Positions 48,715-60,815 of a DNA stretch of 64,000 nucleotides are shown one piece after another. Position 1 is the stretch's first letter; every line of letters starts with the position of its first letter. The notes beneath the pieces are model-generated. The model was not told where the DNA came from and made no database searches. It was given only the letters and a program-made list of their open reading frames with translations. Source of the stretch: Protopterus annectens (Eukaryota; Chordata; Ceratodontiformes; Protopteridae); the NCBI RefSeq assembly GCF_019279795.1, contig NC_056745.1:1492899179-1492963178 (forward strand), written 5' to 3'. The translations under genes were made by a program, and so were the position numbers.

Positions 48715-49383
48715 CTCCTTCTATGTGGCACACCATCATAAAAGGGTTCTCATCCATGAAAAAGTGGTAATTGTTCCCCTCTTCTCGATGCTCATTAGAC
48801 CCAACAACAACATAGAGTACAACGCCCTTTTGGAAGGTACCTCACAAGACATCTGCAGCAGCTGGAAAGGCCACAATAGTACCTCTCAAAGAGGATTACT
48901 GGCCTCAAACAAATGCCTTACACTGACAGTCTCAAAAAACTCCAGCTTTATTCCATAGCATATTGCCTACTCCGAGGTGATCTCTGCCTAACATGTAAAG
49001 CTATGTCAAACCCAGAGCTGTTGGACCTGCTACACCTAAAGGAATCCCAATCCCTCCGAGTTACACGCTTTAGGGACCTAAACCTTGTCACCACAATAAA
49101 CAGGACATGCTGGAGGGATAGATTCCTGTCCCAGAGACTTCCCATACTCTGGAACAGGCTACCCATCTGTGTCTAGCAAAGTTCCTCATTAGCACTCTTC
49201 AAGAAAAATCTTGATGAGTGGATGGGAAATAGGAAATACAGCCCGGGGATCACTTCTGTGTTTCTACTCGACAGTGGCACAGGAAAATAACTTTCTTTGG
49301 TGGCGTAAGCCAGGGAACCTTTTTGGCTAGGCTTACGTAGGCCCTTGGGCCGATAGCCTAGTTACCTACCTATGAACCTATAA
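48715..49383 (+). mobile_element. CR1 LINE 3' fragment inside the gypsy fossil
   Basis: Plus-strand reading gives AHHHKRVLIHEKVVIVPLFS, IRPNNNIEYNALLEG and then MPYTDSLKKLQLYSIAYCLL through LPILWNRLPICV at 48913-49176, the end of CR1 ORF2. The 3' end is near 49383 with CCTACCTATGAACC. It is 5'-truncated. Sequence on both sides (CTTTGAAA and GTACTTTGC runs) is alike, as expected of an insertion into one sequence. Confidence 0.82.
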
Positions 49384-50182
49384 TAAATGCATCAAAATGA
49401 CTGCACTTTGCAAATGAAATGTATACAGCACAAGAAACTCTCTGAAATGGCTGTACATTGTGAAATAACTCTGTACAGTGTAAGAAACGCTTTGAAATGG
49501 CAGCACTCTTTATGAATAAATGTACTGTACTTTGCAAAATAACTGTACTTTTAACATAGTAAACGCTGTGAAATTGCACTGTAGTAAAGCACACACTGAA
49601 AACACTTTGTACACTCTGAGATACTTCGAACAATTCTAGTTATGCTTTGAATGGCTTTGGTCAATGCAGAATAGTAGCTCATGCCAAAACACGGTCGTTT
49701 ACTACAACAACATGCAGTTGCCTTGCTTTTCTAAGCTTATTTTTCCCTTTATTGTGCTTGTTATGCCCTTTTAAATTCTTAGCATGCTGTGTATACTTTT
49801 CTTGTGATCATTTTACTTTAAACATCCTTGTTATGCAAATCAGAGGTAACTCTGAGCCCCATATAAGTATTTCAGATAATTTTATCAGATATCGTGGTTT
49901 CGAGCACTTCGCTTAATCAGCAATGCATTTTGTGCCATTTGTTTGATTAATATGTATTTCTACTCATTTGATTAATAATGTATTTGTGCTTTATAAATGC
50001 TTTGTATCATTTTCTTTGCAAAATAAATCCTTTGTGTGAGTTCTGGTTACCCGAACTTCATTTCTGGCCTTTTTTAATTGTTTGAGCACATACATCACCC
50101 AGTTTGCTCGGTATAACTTCACTGTCAACTCTGTACCTCATGGCTTGAAGAAGTTGCACACACAATCCCAGTTCTGATACCT

Positions 50183-50452
50183 TGTTGCTCATCCGGTCAG
50201 GATAAAACAGACAAACAGTTGTGGGTTCAGTTCAACAGCTTTATTATATACAAAACACATCAGGATTAGGACTTAGTAACTTAAACGTAAATAAATGTAT
50301 AAACAGACTGACTACCACACTCATACATGTTAATACTCTGGCTGTTCTCTCAAAATGGCACGGATGTCTGCATGTGCTCACTATTTATATGTACGTGCCT
50401 GCACTTTGAAATGCTTCTTAAAGATGCAACACACACACACTGTTCTACACCA
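50183..50452 (-). repeat. Gypsy 5' LTR, partial
   Basis: Matches the left LTR from TGTTGCTCATCC through CTGTTCTAC. The portion corresponding to the other LTR's outer end is not seen. Confidence 0.85.
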
Positions 50453-51634
50453 AGTTTCAGTTAGAGTAAGTATGCCAAGGGAGTGGTGGGTCATCCATGC
50501 ATTGAATTCACTTACTTTGTTCATTATACTATGGCTATTAAGTGAACAAAGTGAGAGTTCTTTGTTGGGAGATTGAGGAATGGGAAGAGGGCTGAGACGT
50601 AAGGCCAGAGTTGGAGGGGTTAGGGACTGGTCCAGGGTTGGGGTGTATGTCACCAGAGAGAAGCGCATTTAAGAGAGAGTATAGTTTGGAATTTTAGGCA
50701 AAAGTTGAGGTTTTTGAGCTTTGGGTTTGGAAGATTTATAGTTGTGGGTGATGATCTGATTTTATGGAGGAGGTAGTTGGTAGTAAGAAAGAGGCAGGGA
50801 GATATGGAGAAATAGTGAAGAAAACTATTTAGTAGAGGTGTTAGTGGAGGTGGGAGCGAGATGCTGCTGATCGATATGAGTGTGATAGGAGGTAATTTAG
50901 GATAGTAGAGGAAGGAGGAGAGTAAGGGAGTAGGTGGTAAGCATGCTGGGGAAAGGAAAGGGAGATGATTTAGAGAGGGAGTAGAATTTGAGAGAGCAAA
51001 GAAGTGGAAAATTTAGAATGTATTGTGAAGCATGGAGTTGGGGGATATGGGGTGCTTAGAATGGAGGGGGGGTGTTAGAGGGAGTTGTAGAGAGAGAGAG
51101 AGATGATGTGGAGGGGTAGTGATGAAGGAAGAGGAGATGGGTGTGGATAGGAAGTGAAGGAGTAGTGATGAGAGATATGGCACTGTGGGGTGTAGTTGAG
51201 GTAATGAGGGTAGGGTAAGTAAAGTGTAAGGTAAAGGAAGAAGTAAATAGAAGCAGAGTGGAGTTTGTGAGCAGTTATAAGAGAGTGGAAGTGTAGTTGT
51301 ATCTGGTGTTATAGATGTGGGAGGAGTAGAGGTGGAGAATGAGATTGGGAGGTGGAGAGAATAGGATGTACTAGAGGCAAGGGAGAGTCAATTTTTGAAG
51401 GTAGGAGGGGAGGTGCTAATGGGGTGGAGTTTGGAATTAACTATAAATGTAATGAAAGTAGGGGTGGGTGGGAATGGGGGTAGGGTAGGTGAGTGTTGTG
51501 ACCCTGAGCATAATGGGTTGAACCTAATTTTGAATGGGTTGAACCTAATTCTGAAAGGAGGAGTCTCCAAAAAGAAACAATCAGTGTGTTTGGGAAAGAC
51601 TAGAGTGTTTAGCAGGAATTTCTGTAGAAAACAA
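50453..51634 (-). mobile_element. L2-like LINE, 5' part
   Basis: On the minus strand SLNSHSIMNKVSEFNAWMTH and LGILTLTETW at about 50570-50470 is the start of the LINE endonuclease, parallel to TLNARSLCNKIPNFHAWLQ at 58041 of the plus-strand copy. The purine-rich sequence upstream (50700-51600) is the 5' region of that LINE. Nothing after the first 35 endonuclease residues is present on this side of the gypsy LTR. Confidence 0.7.
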
Positions 51635-51727
51635 ACTATCCCACACTTACATCTCCTCCCGCTCTCTCAAAAACATCAACCCGGAAACCTTTTCCAGCTC
51701 TCTGAAATGCACAAACTGGAGTCCTCT
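51635..51727 (+). mobile_element. Inverted L2-like LINE scrap
   Basis: CCAGCTCTCTGAAATGCACA and neighbouring bases match 58700-58770 of the plus-strand L2-like LINE, but in the opposite orientation to the LINE piece beside it. Probably a small inversion or separate insertion. Confidence 0.6.
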
Positions 51728-52672
51728 CATGTTTACTCAGCATGAAAGGGGGAGGTTGGGATTTGTAGGCAGTAGGGGGACAGAAGCATGAATTTGGATC
51801 AGTGGTGGGGGATAGCTGTTACAGAGAGGAAATCTAGTTCGAGGATAATCAGTTTAAGGGAGACAGGGTAATAATAAAGGAGAAGTAAATGAGTTTTACA
51901 GTTAATTAGTTGGATATCTTTGTTTAACCCGACCAGTGGATGCATTGTTATATAAAAAGTGCAGTCTGGGTCTGAATTTTCTGCAAACACAAATAGCTTA
52001 ACATCAACTGTGTGTGTGTGTCTACCTGTTTGAGCTAATATTCATTAACCCCTGGAGAGCACTCTGCTTTGGCTTGTAAGCAGCTCCCTCCCCCAAACAC
52101 ACACACATCTTTCATTTCTCTTTTATTCTCTTCTCTTAAGTAGTATCCATAACTGATCAAATACTGTGTTTGTTAATTTAATTGAGAGCACAATAGCCTA
52201 CAGATACAGGGTTATGCTGTTTCCACCTGATAAATGGCTAAGAAATGATTTGCAGCTAAACAGCAGTCCTTGGTCAATTCTAATGTTTTTTCTTAAACAC
52301 AAACTCGCCTTTGCTTGGATCCTGTCTCATCCCACTCCATTTGCTCTTTGCTCATCCTGCTCCATTCACCCCAGTACACTTGGGCTCACTCTGCTCCCCT
52401 TCCTGCCCCCATATCCCACCTGCCCCCAATGCCTGTAATTTAAACTTGACCAAACCACACCCACCAGAGTTCAAACTGCCCGATCTGCTATAGTAATTAC
52501 AACTATCCCCTCCTATTACAAATTACTAGCTATCTACAATACATTTGCTCACACCAAAGATGACTAAATAGAAACATATCCAGTAAGCACCCCAAACATT
52601 TCATATATAACTTCTAATATTGAATATGTGACATAAGACACCAATACCTTAACAAACATGAATTTATCTTCC
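51728..52672. other. Unassigned interval
   Basis: The first part may be LINE 5' region. No coding or RNA signal is supported in the rest; a TG tract is near 52010 and a CA tract near 52097. Confidence 0.4.
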
Positions 52673-52799
52673 TTCATAGGTTGGTACTAGGCTATTGGCC
52701 CTAGGGGCCTATACATGCCTAGCCATAACAATTCCCTGGCTATTTCTTCCCACAGTATTTACTTCCCTGGACCCCTGTCTAGCAGGGCAACTGACATGA

Positions 52800-54700
52800 T
52801 CCCCGGTGTGAATTTTCTATTTCCCATCCAATCATCAAGGTTCCTTTTGAAGAAGGCCAAAGAGGTGCTCTGCTTGATATGTATGGGCAGTCTATTCCAG
52901 AGTCTGGGGAGTCTCTGTGTCAGGAACCTATCCCTTCATAATGTTTTGTTCATTATGATGACAAGGTTTAGATCCATGGAGCGTGTCTTTCTGAGGGATT
53001 GGGATTTCTTTAAATGTAGCATGTCCAACAGCTCTGGGTTTGACATGGCATTGTATGTTGAGCAGAGATTGCCTCTGAGTAGACGATATGAGACAGAGTA
53101 TAGGTGGAGTTTTTTTTAAACTGTCAACATAAGGCATCTGCTTTAGGCCTGTGATTCTTTTAGTGAGGTATGTCTGTGGCCTTTCCAGTTGTTGCAGAGT
53201 TTTCAGAGGTACATACCAAATGGGGTGTTGTATTCTATAATGGGCCTAATGAGGGATGAGTACAGTGGGACAATGACCTCCTTTTTTTCTGGATGAAAGG
53301 CCCTTAGTGATGAGGTGTGCCACATAGAAAGATTTCCTGACTGTTGTGGCAATGTTGTTATCGAAGGTGAAACCACTGTCCACCTGTGTCCTTAAGTGTC
53401 TTATCACACTTTCAGTGTTTAGTGTACTGCCACCTATGTGGTAATTCATGGGTACATGTTTTTTCCCAAAGGGGATGACTATACATTTCTTGGCACTGAG
53501 CTTGAGCCCATGGCTCTGGCACCAAGCATCTGTTTCTGTAAGGCCCTTTTGTAGAATATCCACATCATTTGGGGATTCAATAATGGCTCCCAGTTTGCAG
53601 TCATCTGTGAACTTTGTTAGCCTGAGTCCCTTAGTGTTGGCCTGTACTTCAGAGAAGTAGATGCCAAACAAGAGTGGTCCCAGGACTGAACCCTGAGGGA
53701 CTCCCACTTGTCTGGAGCTGGATTTGAAGTCGGCTACGTTTAAAGTGTGGGTTCTGTCAATAAGTCAGTCGGCAACCCATCAAGTGACATAGGGATTAAT
53801 GCCCAGCTTAGTAAGTTTATGTATAATTCCAGAGTGGGGCATGGTATTGAAGACCTTGGCGAGGTCCAGATAGGCTGTGTGGACCACCTTACCCTTGTTC
53901 ACAGCTCTGGAGACCAATTTGAAGAAGTCAGTCAGGTTCAGGAGACAAGATCGGCCCTTCAGGAACCCAAACTGCATGGAGTCCAGTGTTTGACGGTTGC
54001 CATTGTCTTTGTTTATAATTTCCATGATAACACGTTCCATGGCCTTGGAGATCAGGCTCGTCAGACTGATGGGGTGGTAGGTCTCGGGATCCAAGGTGGA
54101 TCCCCCTTGTAGAGTGGGTTAACTGTAGCTGTGTGCCACTCAGTGGGCATGAAGCCTGAGGTGAGGCTATTATTAAACATGACACTTAGGTGAGGTGCCA
54201 GTTCATTTTGTAGTTCATGTAGTACACAGGCTAGGATGTTGTCTGGCCCCATGGATGCTGTATTCTTAGCTTTGGAGAGTGCATTTTTTTACCTGTGTGG
54301 CCATTATTACCAGAATTTGGCAATCTTTCGGTATTGAGATGGGCACTTTAGGGGGAGTGAAGTTTGCACTGAATCGATCTGCCAGGATATTGGCAATATC
54401 CTTGCGATCAGTATATTTAATGCCATTCGGTTGTAGCTCATAGCGGATCTGAGCATTGCCATTTAGATTCTTGACATAGCTACAGATTGCCTTGTGGTTG
54501 TCTTTGGAATCTTTGGCAATTTTATTTTCGTAACTAGCTTTGGAGGATTTTATGAGGGATCTCACCTTTTTTCCGAGGCTGGTAAGGGAGTTTTTTGCAT
54601 CCTGGGATTTTCCTCTTTTCTGCAACAGTTTCTTCGTTTTGTTGTAACATTTGTTTATGGCAAGGGACCACCAGATTGGCTTCCTTTTTTGGTGGAGAGT
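52800..54700 (-). pseudogene. CR1 ORF2: reverse transcriptase and C-terminal part
   Basis: On the minus strand in order: ENKIAKDSKDNHKAICSYVK (about 54530), MGPDNILACVLHELQNELAP (about 54250), YHPISLTSLISKAMERVI and LDSMQFGFLKGRSCLLNLTD (about 54080-53930), then GVPQGSVLGPLLFGIYFSEV followed by the RT active-site strand LTKFTDDCKLGAI (about 53700-53600). The C-terminal part reads through FYVAHLITKGLSSRKK (about 53310) and ends near 52800. Frames change several times. It would carry out target-primed reverse transcription. Confidence 0.86.
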
Positions 54701-55600
54701 GTCTTGGTTCTATTGGGGATGGCACGATTCCTGCATGAGTGGATGTGCTCGTACAGTGCCTTAGTGTAGGATGTTCCCGTCTGCATGGGTGTCATGAAGT
54801 TTGTCACTTCTGACTTGAGTGGCATGAAGTTGGCTTTGGAGGAGTTTTTTTATGGAGGTTTCCTTACTGGGGGATGGGGGTGGGATTTGGATGACAAGGG
54901 TGATTAGCTTATGGTCAGACCTGACCGACAAGGTGGTGACCATAGGTGTGGAGCATCGATTTCCCATGTTGGTAATGAGCAGGTCTAGAATATTGAAGCA
55001 CCTGGTGGAACTAATACAGTGCCTTAGTGTAGGATGTTCCCGTCTGCATGGATGTCATGAAGTTTGTCACTTCCGACTTGAGTGGCATGAAGTTGGCTTT
55101 GGAGGAGTTTTTTTATGGAGGTTTCCTTGATGGGGGTGGGATTTGGATGACAAGGGTGATTAGCTTATGGTCAGACCTGACCGACAAGGTGGTGACCATA
55201 GGTGTGGAGCATCGATTTCCCATGTTGGTAATGACCAGGTCTAGGATATTGGAGCCCCTGGTGGGACTAAGGATTAGTTGATCCAGGGCATTGAAATTTA
55301 TGAATTCCAAGAACCGTTGGGCAAAGTTGATGGTACACGAGTAGTTTTCCCAGTTAATGACAGGTTAGTTGAAATCACCCAGTATTAGGGTGTTTGGTTG
55401 TATCTTAATATTTTCCATTATGTTTAGAAAGGTGTAGTGAGAATCTTGGGGCATGGTGGGGGATCTGTAGCAGGCTACAATTTGGATTGCAGTCTTAACT
55501 AGTGTTAGTTGCACCTGGAGAATTTCAGATGCATTGTGCTCGGCATCTAGCATGGTGTTGGAAATATCCTTGGTGAATATGGACACTCCTCCACCTGGTT
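54700..55600 (-). pseudogene. CR1 ORF2: endonuclease
   Basis: IVACYRSPTMPQDSHYTFLN and TLILGDFN (about 55490-55365) are the middle of an APE-like endonuclease. PTRGSNILDLVITNMGNRC and SVRSDHKLITLVIQ (about 55280-55130) are its end, with the SDH triad block. The last part occurs twice because of the tandem duplication 54753-55270. Confidence 0.82.
54753..55270. repeat. 263-bp tandem duplication inside CR1 endonuclease
   Basis: 54753-55015 and 55016-55270 both begin ACAGTGCCTTAGTGTAGG and agree closely. The second copy is about 9 bp shorter in a G-rich spot near 55130. Confidence 0.93.
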
Positions 55601-55699
55601 TGGTGGCCGAAAAGTGTGGTTAAGAGTTGTAGCCTAGTATTGCAGGGGTGCTCTCTGGAGCCTTGAAACAGGTCTTAGTTACTGCACAGATATCGATGT

Positions 55700-56765
55700 T
55701 TCTATTTTAGGAGTGCCTCGAGAGAGTGCATTTTGAGGTGTAGACATTTAGCATTGAGTAGCATTACCTTCAGATTTTGTATGCTTGTACCTGTTATGGT
55801 GGTGGTTTTTGTCCTTTGAACTTTGCCTAAAATAGGCACTATAGGGGTGGTAAGAGCCTTAGCCAGTAACCTGAATCCCAGGGGCAACAGGTGCAGACCA
55901 TCCCTGGCAAAGCATCGTGGTCTGTCTATCATGTCGTTCCAGGCAGACAGATACTGGATCCCCTTTGAATGACACCAGAAGCTTAGCCAATTGTTGAAAT
56001 CGGTAATTTTGTCCTTATACTGTGGTATCATTTCTGGGCGAAGGCAGGATGCTACTCAGGGCTAGGGTCATACCTGCCTGGGCCACATGATCCGAGAGCT
56101 CTTCAATGTCTCTTTTCATGTAGTCCAGGGAGGTACGTCTCAAGTCATTCACTCCAACATGGAGAATGACAGTGTCATATTTGTACTTGTTGTGGAGTGA
56201 GTTGAGTGCATGCATTATGTGGCGGATCCTGGCACACAACATGCAGCTCACTGTAATTTTCTCCTTGTTCATCCTGGTGCATGGGACATCAGTGTGCCTG
56301 ACTATAGATTCACCTATGACTTAAGTGTTGGGTATGTTGTCTTTCCTTATGAGCTGCTGTTGTGTGGCACACTGGTGTTGTGAGCTATGTGACACTTTGG
56401 TTGTGATTGGTGTTTGTTTGCGTTTCAGCTTTGGAGGTCCTTGTTGCTTGGGCAGGTTAATGTTAAGGGCCTCCACATATGTGGGTTTGGTGTTGCTATG
56501 TGTGGGTGTTGGTGGTGTAGGTTTAGGAGGGCTATGTGTTGCTTGAGGTGTAGTGCTGGTGTTAACCTTCTCCTCTTGACTGTCTAGCACAGTCTTTGGT
56601 GGAGAGAGCTTTGCTTCCAGTTTGGCTATGTAAGTGCATCTCTCACAGGTTGTAGTGTTAGGTGGTTGGAGGACAGGGTTGTGTGTGCACATGAGGCAAT
56701 TGCTCCAGTATGCCCAGATTCACCAGGTGGACAGGAGAAATCACCAGAAGCTGACCCTTGAACAT
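55700..56765 (-). pseudogene. CR1 ORF1 (zinc-like pair and esterase domain)
   Basis: Minus-strand start near 56765 with MFKGQLLVISPVHLVNLGIL, homologous to the open ORF1 start at 63732. A CERCTYIAKLEAKLS segment follows, then a long Pro/Thr/Ser-rich linker. Next comes an SGNH-hydrolase-like domain: HALNSLHNKYKYDTVILHVG with VNDLRRTSLDYMKRDIEEL, and RDGLHLLPLGFRLLAKAL, the Asp-x-x-His block. CR1 ORF1 proteins of vertebrates are known to carry such an esterase and to bind nucleic acid. Broken by several stops and shifts. Confidence 0.8.
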
Positions 56766-56869
56766 GCCTGGTTTGGTGCTTTTTTTATATAAAGTATAAC
56801 AGCTGTTTTCCCTTACCTTAGCAAGGTACTTTGCATTTACAGGCAAGGAGAGTTGAGTGCTTGTATCAG

Positions 56870-57430
56870 ATTAAGACTTCCTAGTGCTTTCCAGCAGGTT
56901 TTAAAGCAAGTGCTAGTCACAGGGATGCTTAGGTAAGAGGAGTTAGATGTGAAAGTAGGTAACTTAGGTTTTACCTGTCTAAATGTTAAGTGTTAGTGGA
57001 GAGTCACTATTTTTAAAACAGCAAGATAGATTGAAAAGGGAGTGGGCATTTTTGTATTCTGGTACTATGGAATACAGTAGGATGGCCAATAAATTTAAAT
57101 AGTTGGAGTGATTTTACAAAATGATAATTTTGTGCTTACTCACACAAGCCAGTGAAAACAGGAATGAGATATATGGTCAAATTAACATAAGGGGAAGGCA
57201 ACTAGAAAGACAGTGGTGTTTAACACTATAGTAACCAGGTGGGGGGTGGGGGAAAACTTTTCTGCCCAACTCACAAGAGACAGAGCTGTTGTCTCTCCAA
57301 GTTTTAAGATGCAGTTAAAAGCAGAATACAAGTAAAACACAAGGTGAATAGAACACATCACGGTATTCAAAATAGAAAAAGGCAATAAAGTAATGCAACA
57401 AATAAAAAGCAATCATTTCCAGTGTCCACA
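56870..57430. other. CR1 5' leader and unassigned sequence
   Basis: The first 150 bp probably belong to the CR1 5' untranslated region. The rest shows no coding signal. Confidence 0.4.
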
Positions 57431-58040
57431 CTTAAAGCCATAGCACCACTCCCATACCCAAAAAGTCCATTCACAAGCTCATCAGCCCAACCAACACAAT
57501 CCCCCCACTCCCCTTAGCTGTCTTCCACTTTAGAACTAGTTTGACTAATCCCATAGCCACTCTACTCTCCACTGTACTACAATTTCCCAAACACCACAAT
57601 ACTCACATCATTATCCCTCTAAAACCCACCTCCTTTGTACTCCTCCCTCCTCTTCTCTTCCTAACATACCTTCACTTTCTCACCAGTCTCTAATCACCCT
57701 CCCTCCTGTCATATAACTTCTACATACCCCACATATGTTAAACATCCCACAACCACTATATCCCCTCATCTCTATATCGTCAGTAGCACCTCTTGTTCCC
57801 TTATAAACTCATTCATGTTCACAGCCTCTCATTCCCAATCCCTAGCAACACTACCATAGCACAACACCCAACTCTCAAATAGGACACTACGCACTCTAAA
57901 TTCATCTTTTCCCATATCATGAACTTATCCCCAAGCTTCTCTCTGGTGACATTCACCCAAACCCTGGTCCCTCGCCCTCTCTTCATTCAAACCCATTCCT
58001 TCACTCTTCCTCCCCATCCTGCAAATCCCTCTTTTTCACT

Positions 58041-58700
58041 ACATTGAATGCTCGCAGCTTATGTAACAAGATTCCAAACTTCCATGCCTGGCTCCAGCAT
58101 AACCATCCAGGTATCCTATCCATTACTAAAACCTGGTTAAAGCCACACATAAAAGATCCTGAAATCACCCCCCCCCCCAATTACAATATAATTAGAAATG
58201 ACATGACCCTCCAAAAAGGTGGTGGAGTAGCTCTTCTCTATTCCTCCTCCCTTACAGTTACTCCCTTCACCAAACTCATACCCCAGTTCACCAATGCCGA
58301 ACTAACCCTGGCCCTCCTCCAGATGAATAGAAACAAACACATATGTATAGCCACTCTCTACATTCCCCCAGGAGACTATCTCTATTCTTGAGGATATCCT
58401 CTCCTGGTTCTCCTTTAACATGACCAGCGAGACCATAATCCTTGGTGATGTTAATATTAACTGGACCGATATTCAGTCTCCTACTTCTCACACAACATAA
58501 AGTTATACAACTTCTCACAACTAATAAACTCTACTACCAGGTGCCCGAAACACTTCTCTGGTACTACTCTTGAATGGATTCTTGTTTCCCACCCCAAGGA
58601 CATCTCTGACAGCGGCATCCTATCTGACACTCTTGGTGATCATCTTCCCTCTTTCACTCGTCACCTTCCCTCCTCATTGCAACTATCCCACAGTTATATC
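58041..58700 (+). pseudogene. L2-like LINE endonuclease
   Basis: MNARSLCNKIPNFHAWLQHN, then GILSITKTWLKPHIKD (catalytic Glu position replaced by Lys in the usual TETW block), GGGVALLYSSSL and IATLYIPPGDYL. After a frame change, LGDVNINWTDIQSP is followed by a TTLEWILVSHPKDISDSG-type end. It would nick chromosomal DNA to prime reverse transcription. It is broken by frameshifts. Confidence 0.8.
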
Positions 58701-60010
58701 CCCTCCCATTCTGTCAAAAAGTTCAATCCTGAAACCTTCTCCAGCTCTCTAAAATGCACAAACTGGAGTCCTCTAAAAACCCTCTCCCTAGATAATGCAG
58801 TAACCTACTTTAATACTACATTTTTAAACCTGTTAAATATCCTTTCTCCCTCCAGAATCAAAAGAATTAAAAGTAAAACTGTCCCATGGTTAAACAAAGA
58901 AACTACAACCATTACACATCTCCGTGACACAGCCTGGAAACATTACCAGAAAAATAAAACCCATACCACCCTGACTGAATATAAGCTGCTATGTAACCAA
59001 GTAAAAAAAAATTTGTCTGCCCGCAAGTCCTACTTCTCCACCCTTCAAAATAGCCAGAAACCAACCCCCAAATATTCTGGAATGGCATCTCCACCCTCCT
59101 TAATCCTGGCAAAAGAGACAACCCCTGCCCTGACCCAAATGTCCCAGAACTCTCCTTAGCCACCCAATTTAACTCCTACTTTATTGATTCTATAGCCAAC
59201 TAACTGCTTCCTTCCCCGACAAAGCTTCACTTCCACCAACACCTCCTCCTCTCTCTCCCTCCCCTAACACTACCACCTCCCAACCCCCTTCCTTCACTAT
59301 CAAACCCATTCCTATCTCCACCATAAAAAACTCCTTCGGAAACTGAAAACATGCTCAAATGCTCCTGATGATCTTCCTACTTCCTCAAATTTGCTGGTGA
59401 TGCCATCGCCTTTCCCAACTCGATTCTAATAAACTGCTTAGTCCAAGAAAACTATGTAATCCTACTCTGGAAAAAGGCCTATATCATTCCCCTTCACAAA
59501 GGAGGTAATAACATTCCCAATTTCCAGCCAATCGCTATCTTATCCCCTATCTCAAATTTTCTAGAAAAGTGTATCCACCTTCATCTTCTACCCTACTGTC
59601 AAAGCCCGGGATTCTCCCTGTCTAGTGTCCACCCTTCTTCTGGTCTTATCCAAGGGTTTTGACACTGTCTCCCATAACCATCTCCTATCTAAACTCTGTA
59701 ATCTAAACCTGTCCTACTCTTCTGTGAACTGGTTTCCTAGGTACCTCTCAAGCTGTCTAATGGAAAAAAGTCACCTCTTACTTCCTTTAATACACCTGTA
59801 GGGCGTACCCCAGGGTTCCGTATTAGGTTCCATACTGTTCAACATTTTCTTAAATGACTTCCACCAAAACATTCTTAGTGCTAAACTGATTCAATACGCA
59901 GGTGACTCTGATCTGCTCCGCCACTTCCACTCTCTTAAAACTAACTCCGGATGCTTTCTCTTATACCGAACGTTGGATGATAGACAACCACCTATCACTC
60001 AACACATCAA
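58677..60010 (+). pseudogene. L2-like LINE linker and reverse transcriptase
   Basis: The linker (58677-59159) reads KFNPETFSSSLKCTNWSPLK, TVPWLNKETTTITHLRDTAW and KNLSARKSYFSTLQ, typical of the segment between endonuclease and RT in CR1/L2 LINEs. RT motifs follow in changing frames: KKAYIIPLHKGG (about 59470), FQPIAILSPISNFLEK, GVPQGSVLGSILFNIFLNDF (about 59800), and QYAGDSDLL where YADD is expected. Confidence 0.8.
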
Positions 60011-60248
60011 AAACTAAAACTGATGTTATTCACCCCTTCAAAAAGTACGATTATAGACAAGAACTAATTCTCCATTAGTAGTCAAAACAATATCTCTCTC
60101 GAGGTAGCCTCCCATGTAAAGTTTCTAGGAGTCCTTATTGATGAGCAGTTAAAATTTGATACCCACCTACTAACCAATATAAAGAAAACCCACCAGAAAC
60201 TAGACATGCTCTACCACCATAACTACTACATTATTCCCACTACTAAAC

Positions 60249-60815
60249 TTGTACTTTCTAATACCTTCCTCATTCCTTCTCTCCTATATGGTGCCCCTTC
60301 TTACAAACCTTGAGTCTTCTCTAAAAACAAAGCTATCCTCCTGTTATAACACAATGTGTAAGTTTGCTACCGGCTATAAATCCTCCTCCCACCACTGCAA
60401 TGTCCTACACAAACTGAATTGGCTCAAACTTCCCAACCATCTTACCTACATTCAACTTACTCATGCCCATAAACTCATCTTTAATCCCTCCATCTGCCCC
60501 TCCCTTGCCTCCTCCTCCTCCTTCAAAATGCACCTACCCAACAGACTTCTAAGAGCCAATAACCAGAATTTGCTTGAACTGCACAAGTCTGCTCGTCCTC
60601 CAGGCAAACACCTGCTATCCTTTTCCCTGGCTCACCTCTGGAACTCCCTGCCACCTCTGATTCGTACTACAGACAGCCACTCCACCTTTAAGACCCTGCT
60701 TAATCCCCATCTCAAAACCCACTGGGGGAATGGTCCTGCTCTCATCCCACGACTCACCTCGTTTTTCCCCCATTTCTCACACTCCTTTACTTCTCTCTTC
60801 TCTTCATCACACTGA
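60249..60815 (+). pseudogene. L2-like LINE C-terminal region
   Basis: Open for 188 codons. It contains TKLSSCYNTMCKFATGYKSS, HKLNWLKLPNHLTYIQLTHA and SLAHLWNSLPPLIRTTDSHS, the standard C-terminal block of L2/CR1-type LINE proteins that ends ORF2. Best preserved part of this copy. Confidence 0.82.

Larger units (their letters stand above)
46726..50452 (-). mobile_element. Ty3/gypsy LTR retrotransposon fossil
   Basis: LTRs at 46726-47100 and 50183-50452 flank an internal region with an integrase of the Ty3/gypsy type. Gag, protease and RT regions are not recognisable. The LTRs differ at many positions, so the insertion is old. A CR1 fragment (48715-49383) lies inside. The flanks differ: CR1 on the left, L2-like LINE on the right. 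Broken, with several interruptions. Confidence 0.85.
52673..56860 (-). mobile_element. Nearly full-length CR1 LINE
   Basis: Both CR1 coding regions are recognisable on the minus strand: ORF1 (about 56765-55700) with a CxxC pair and an SGNH-esterase-like domain, and ORF2 (about 55600-52800) with endonuclease and RT. The 3' end is at 52673-52790. It is about 4.2 kb, near the usual 4.5 kb of the family. ORF2 is interrupted by several frameshifts and by a 263-bp tandem duplication in the endonuclease. Four CR1 fragments elsewhere in the window belong to the same or a sister subfamily. Confidence 0.88.
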
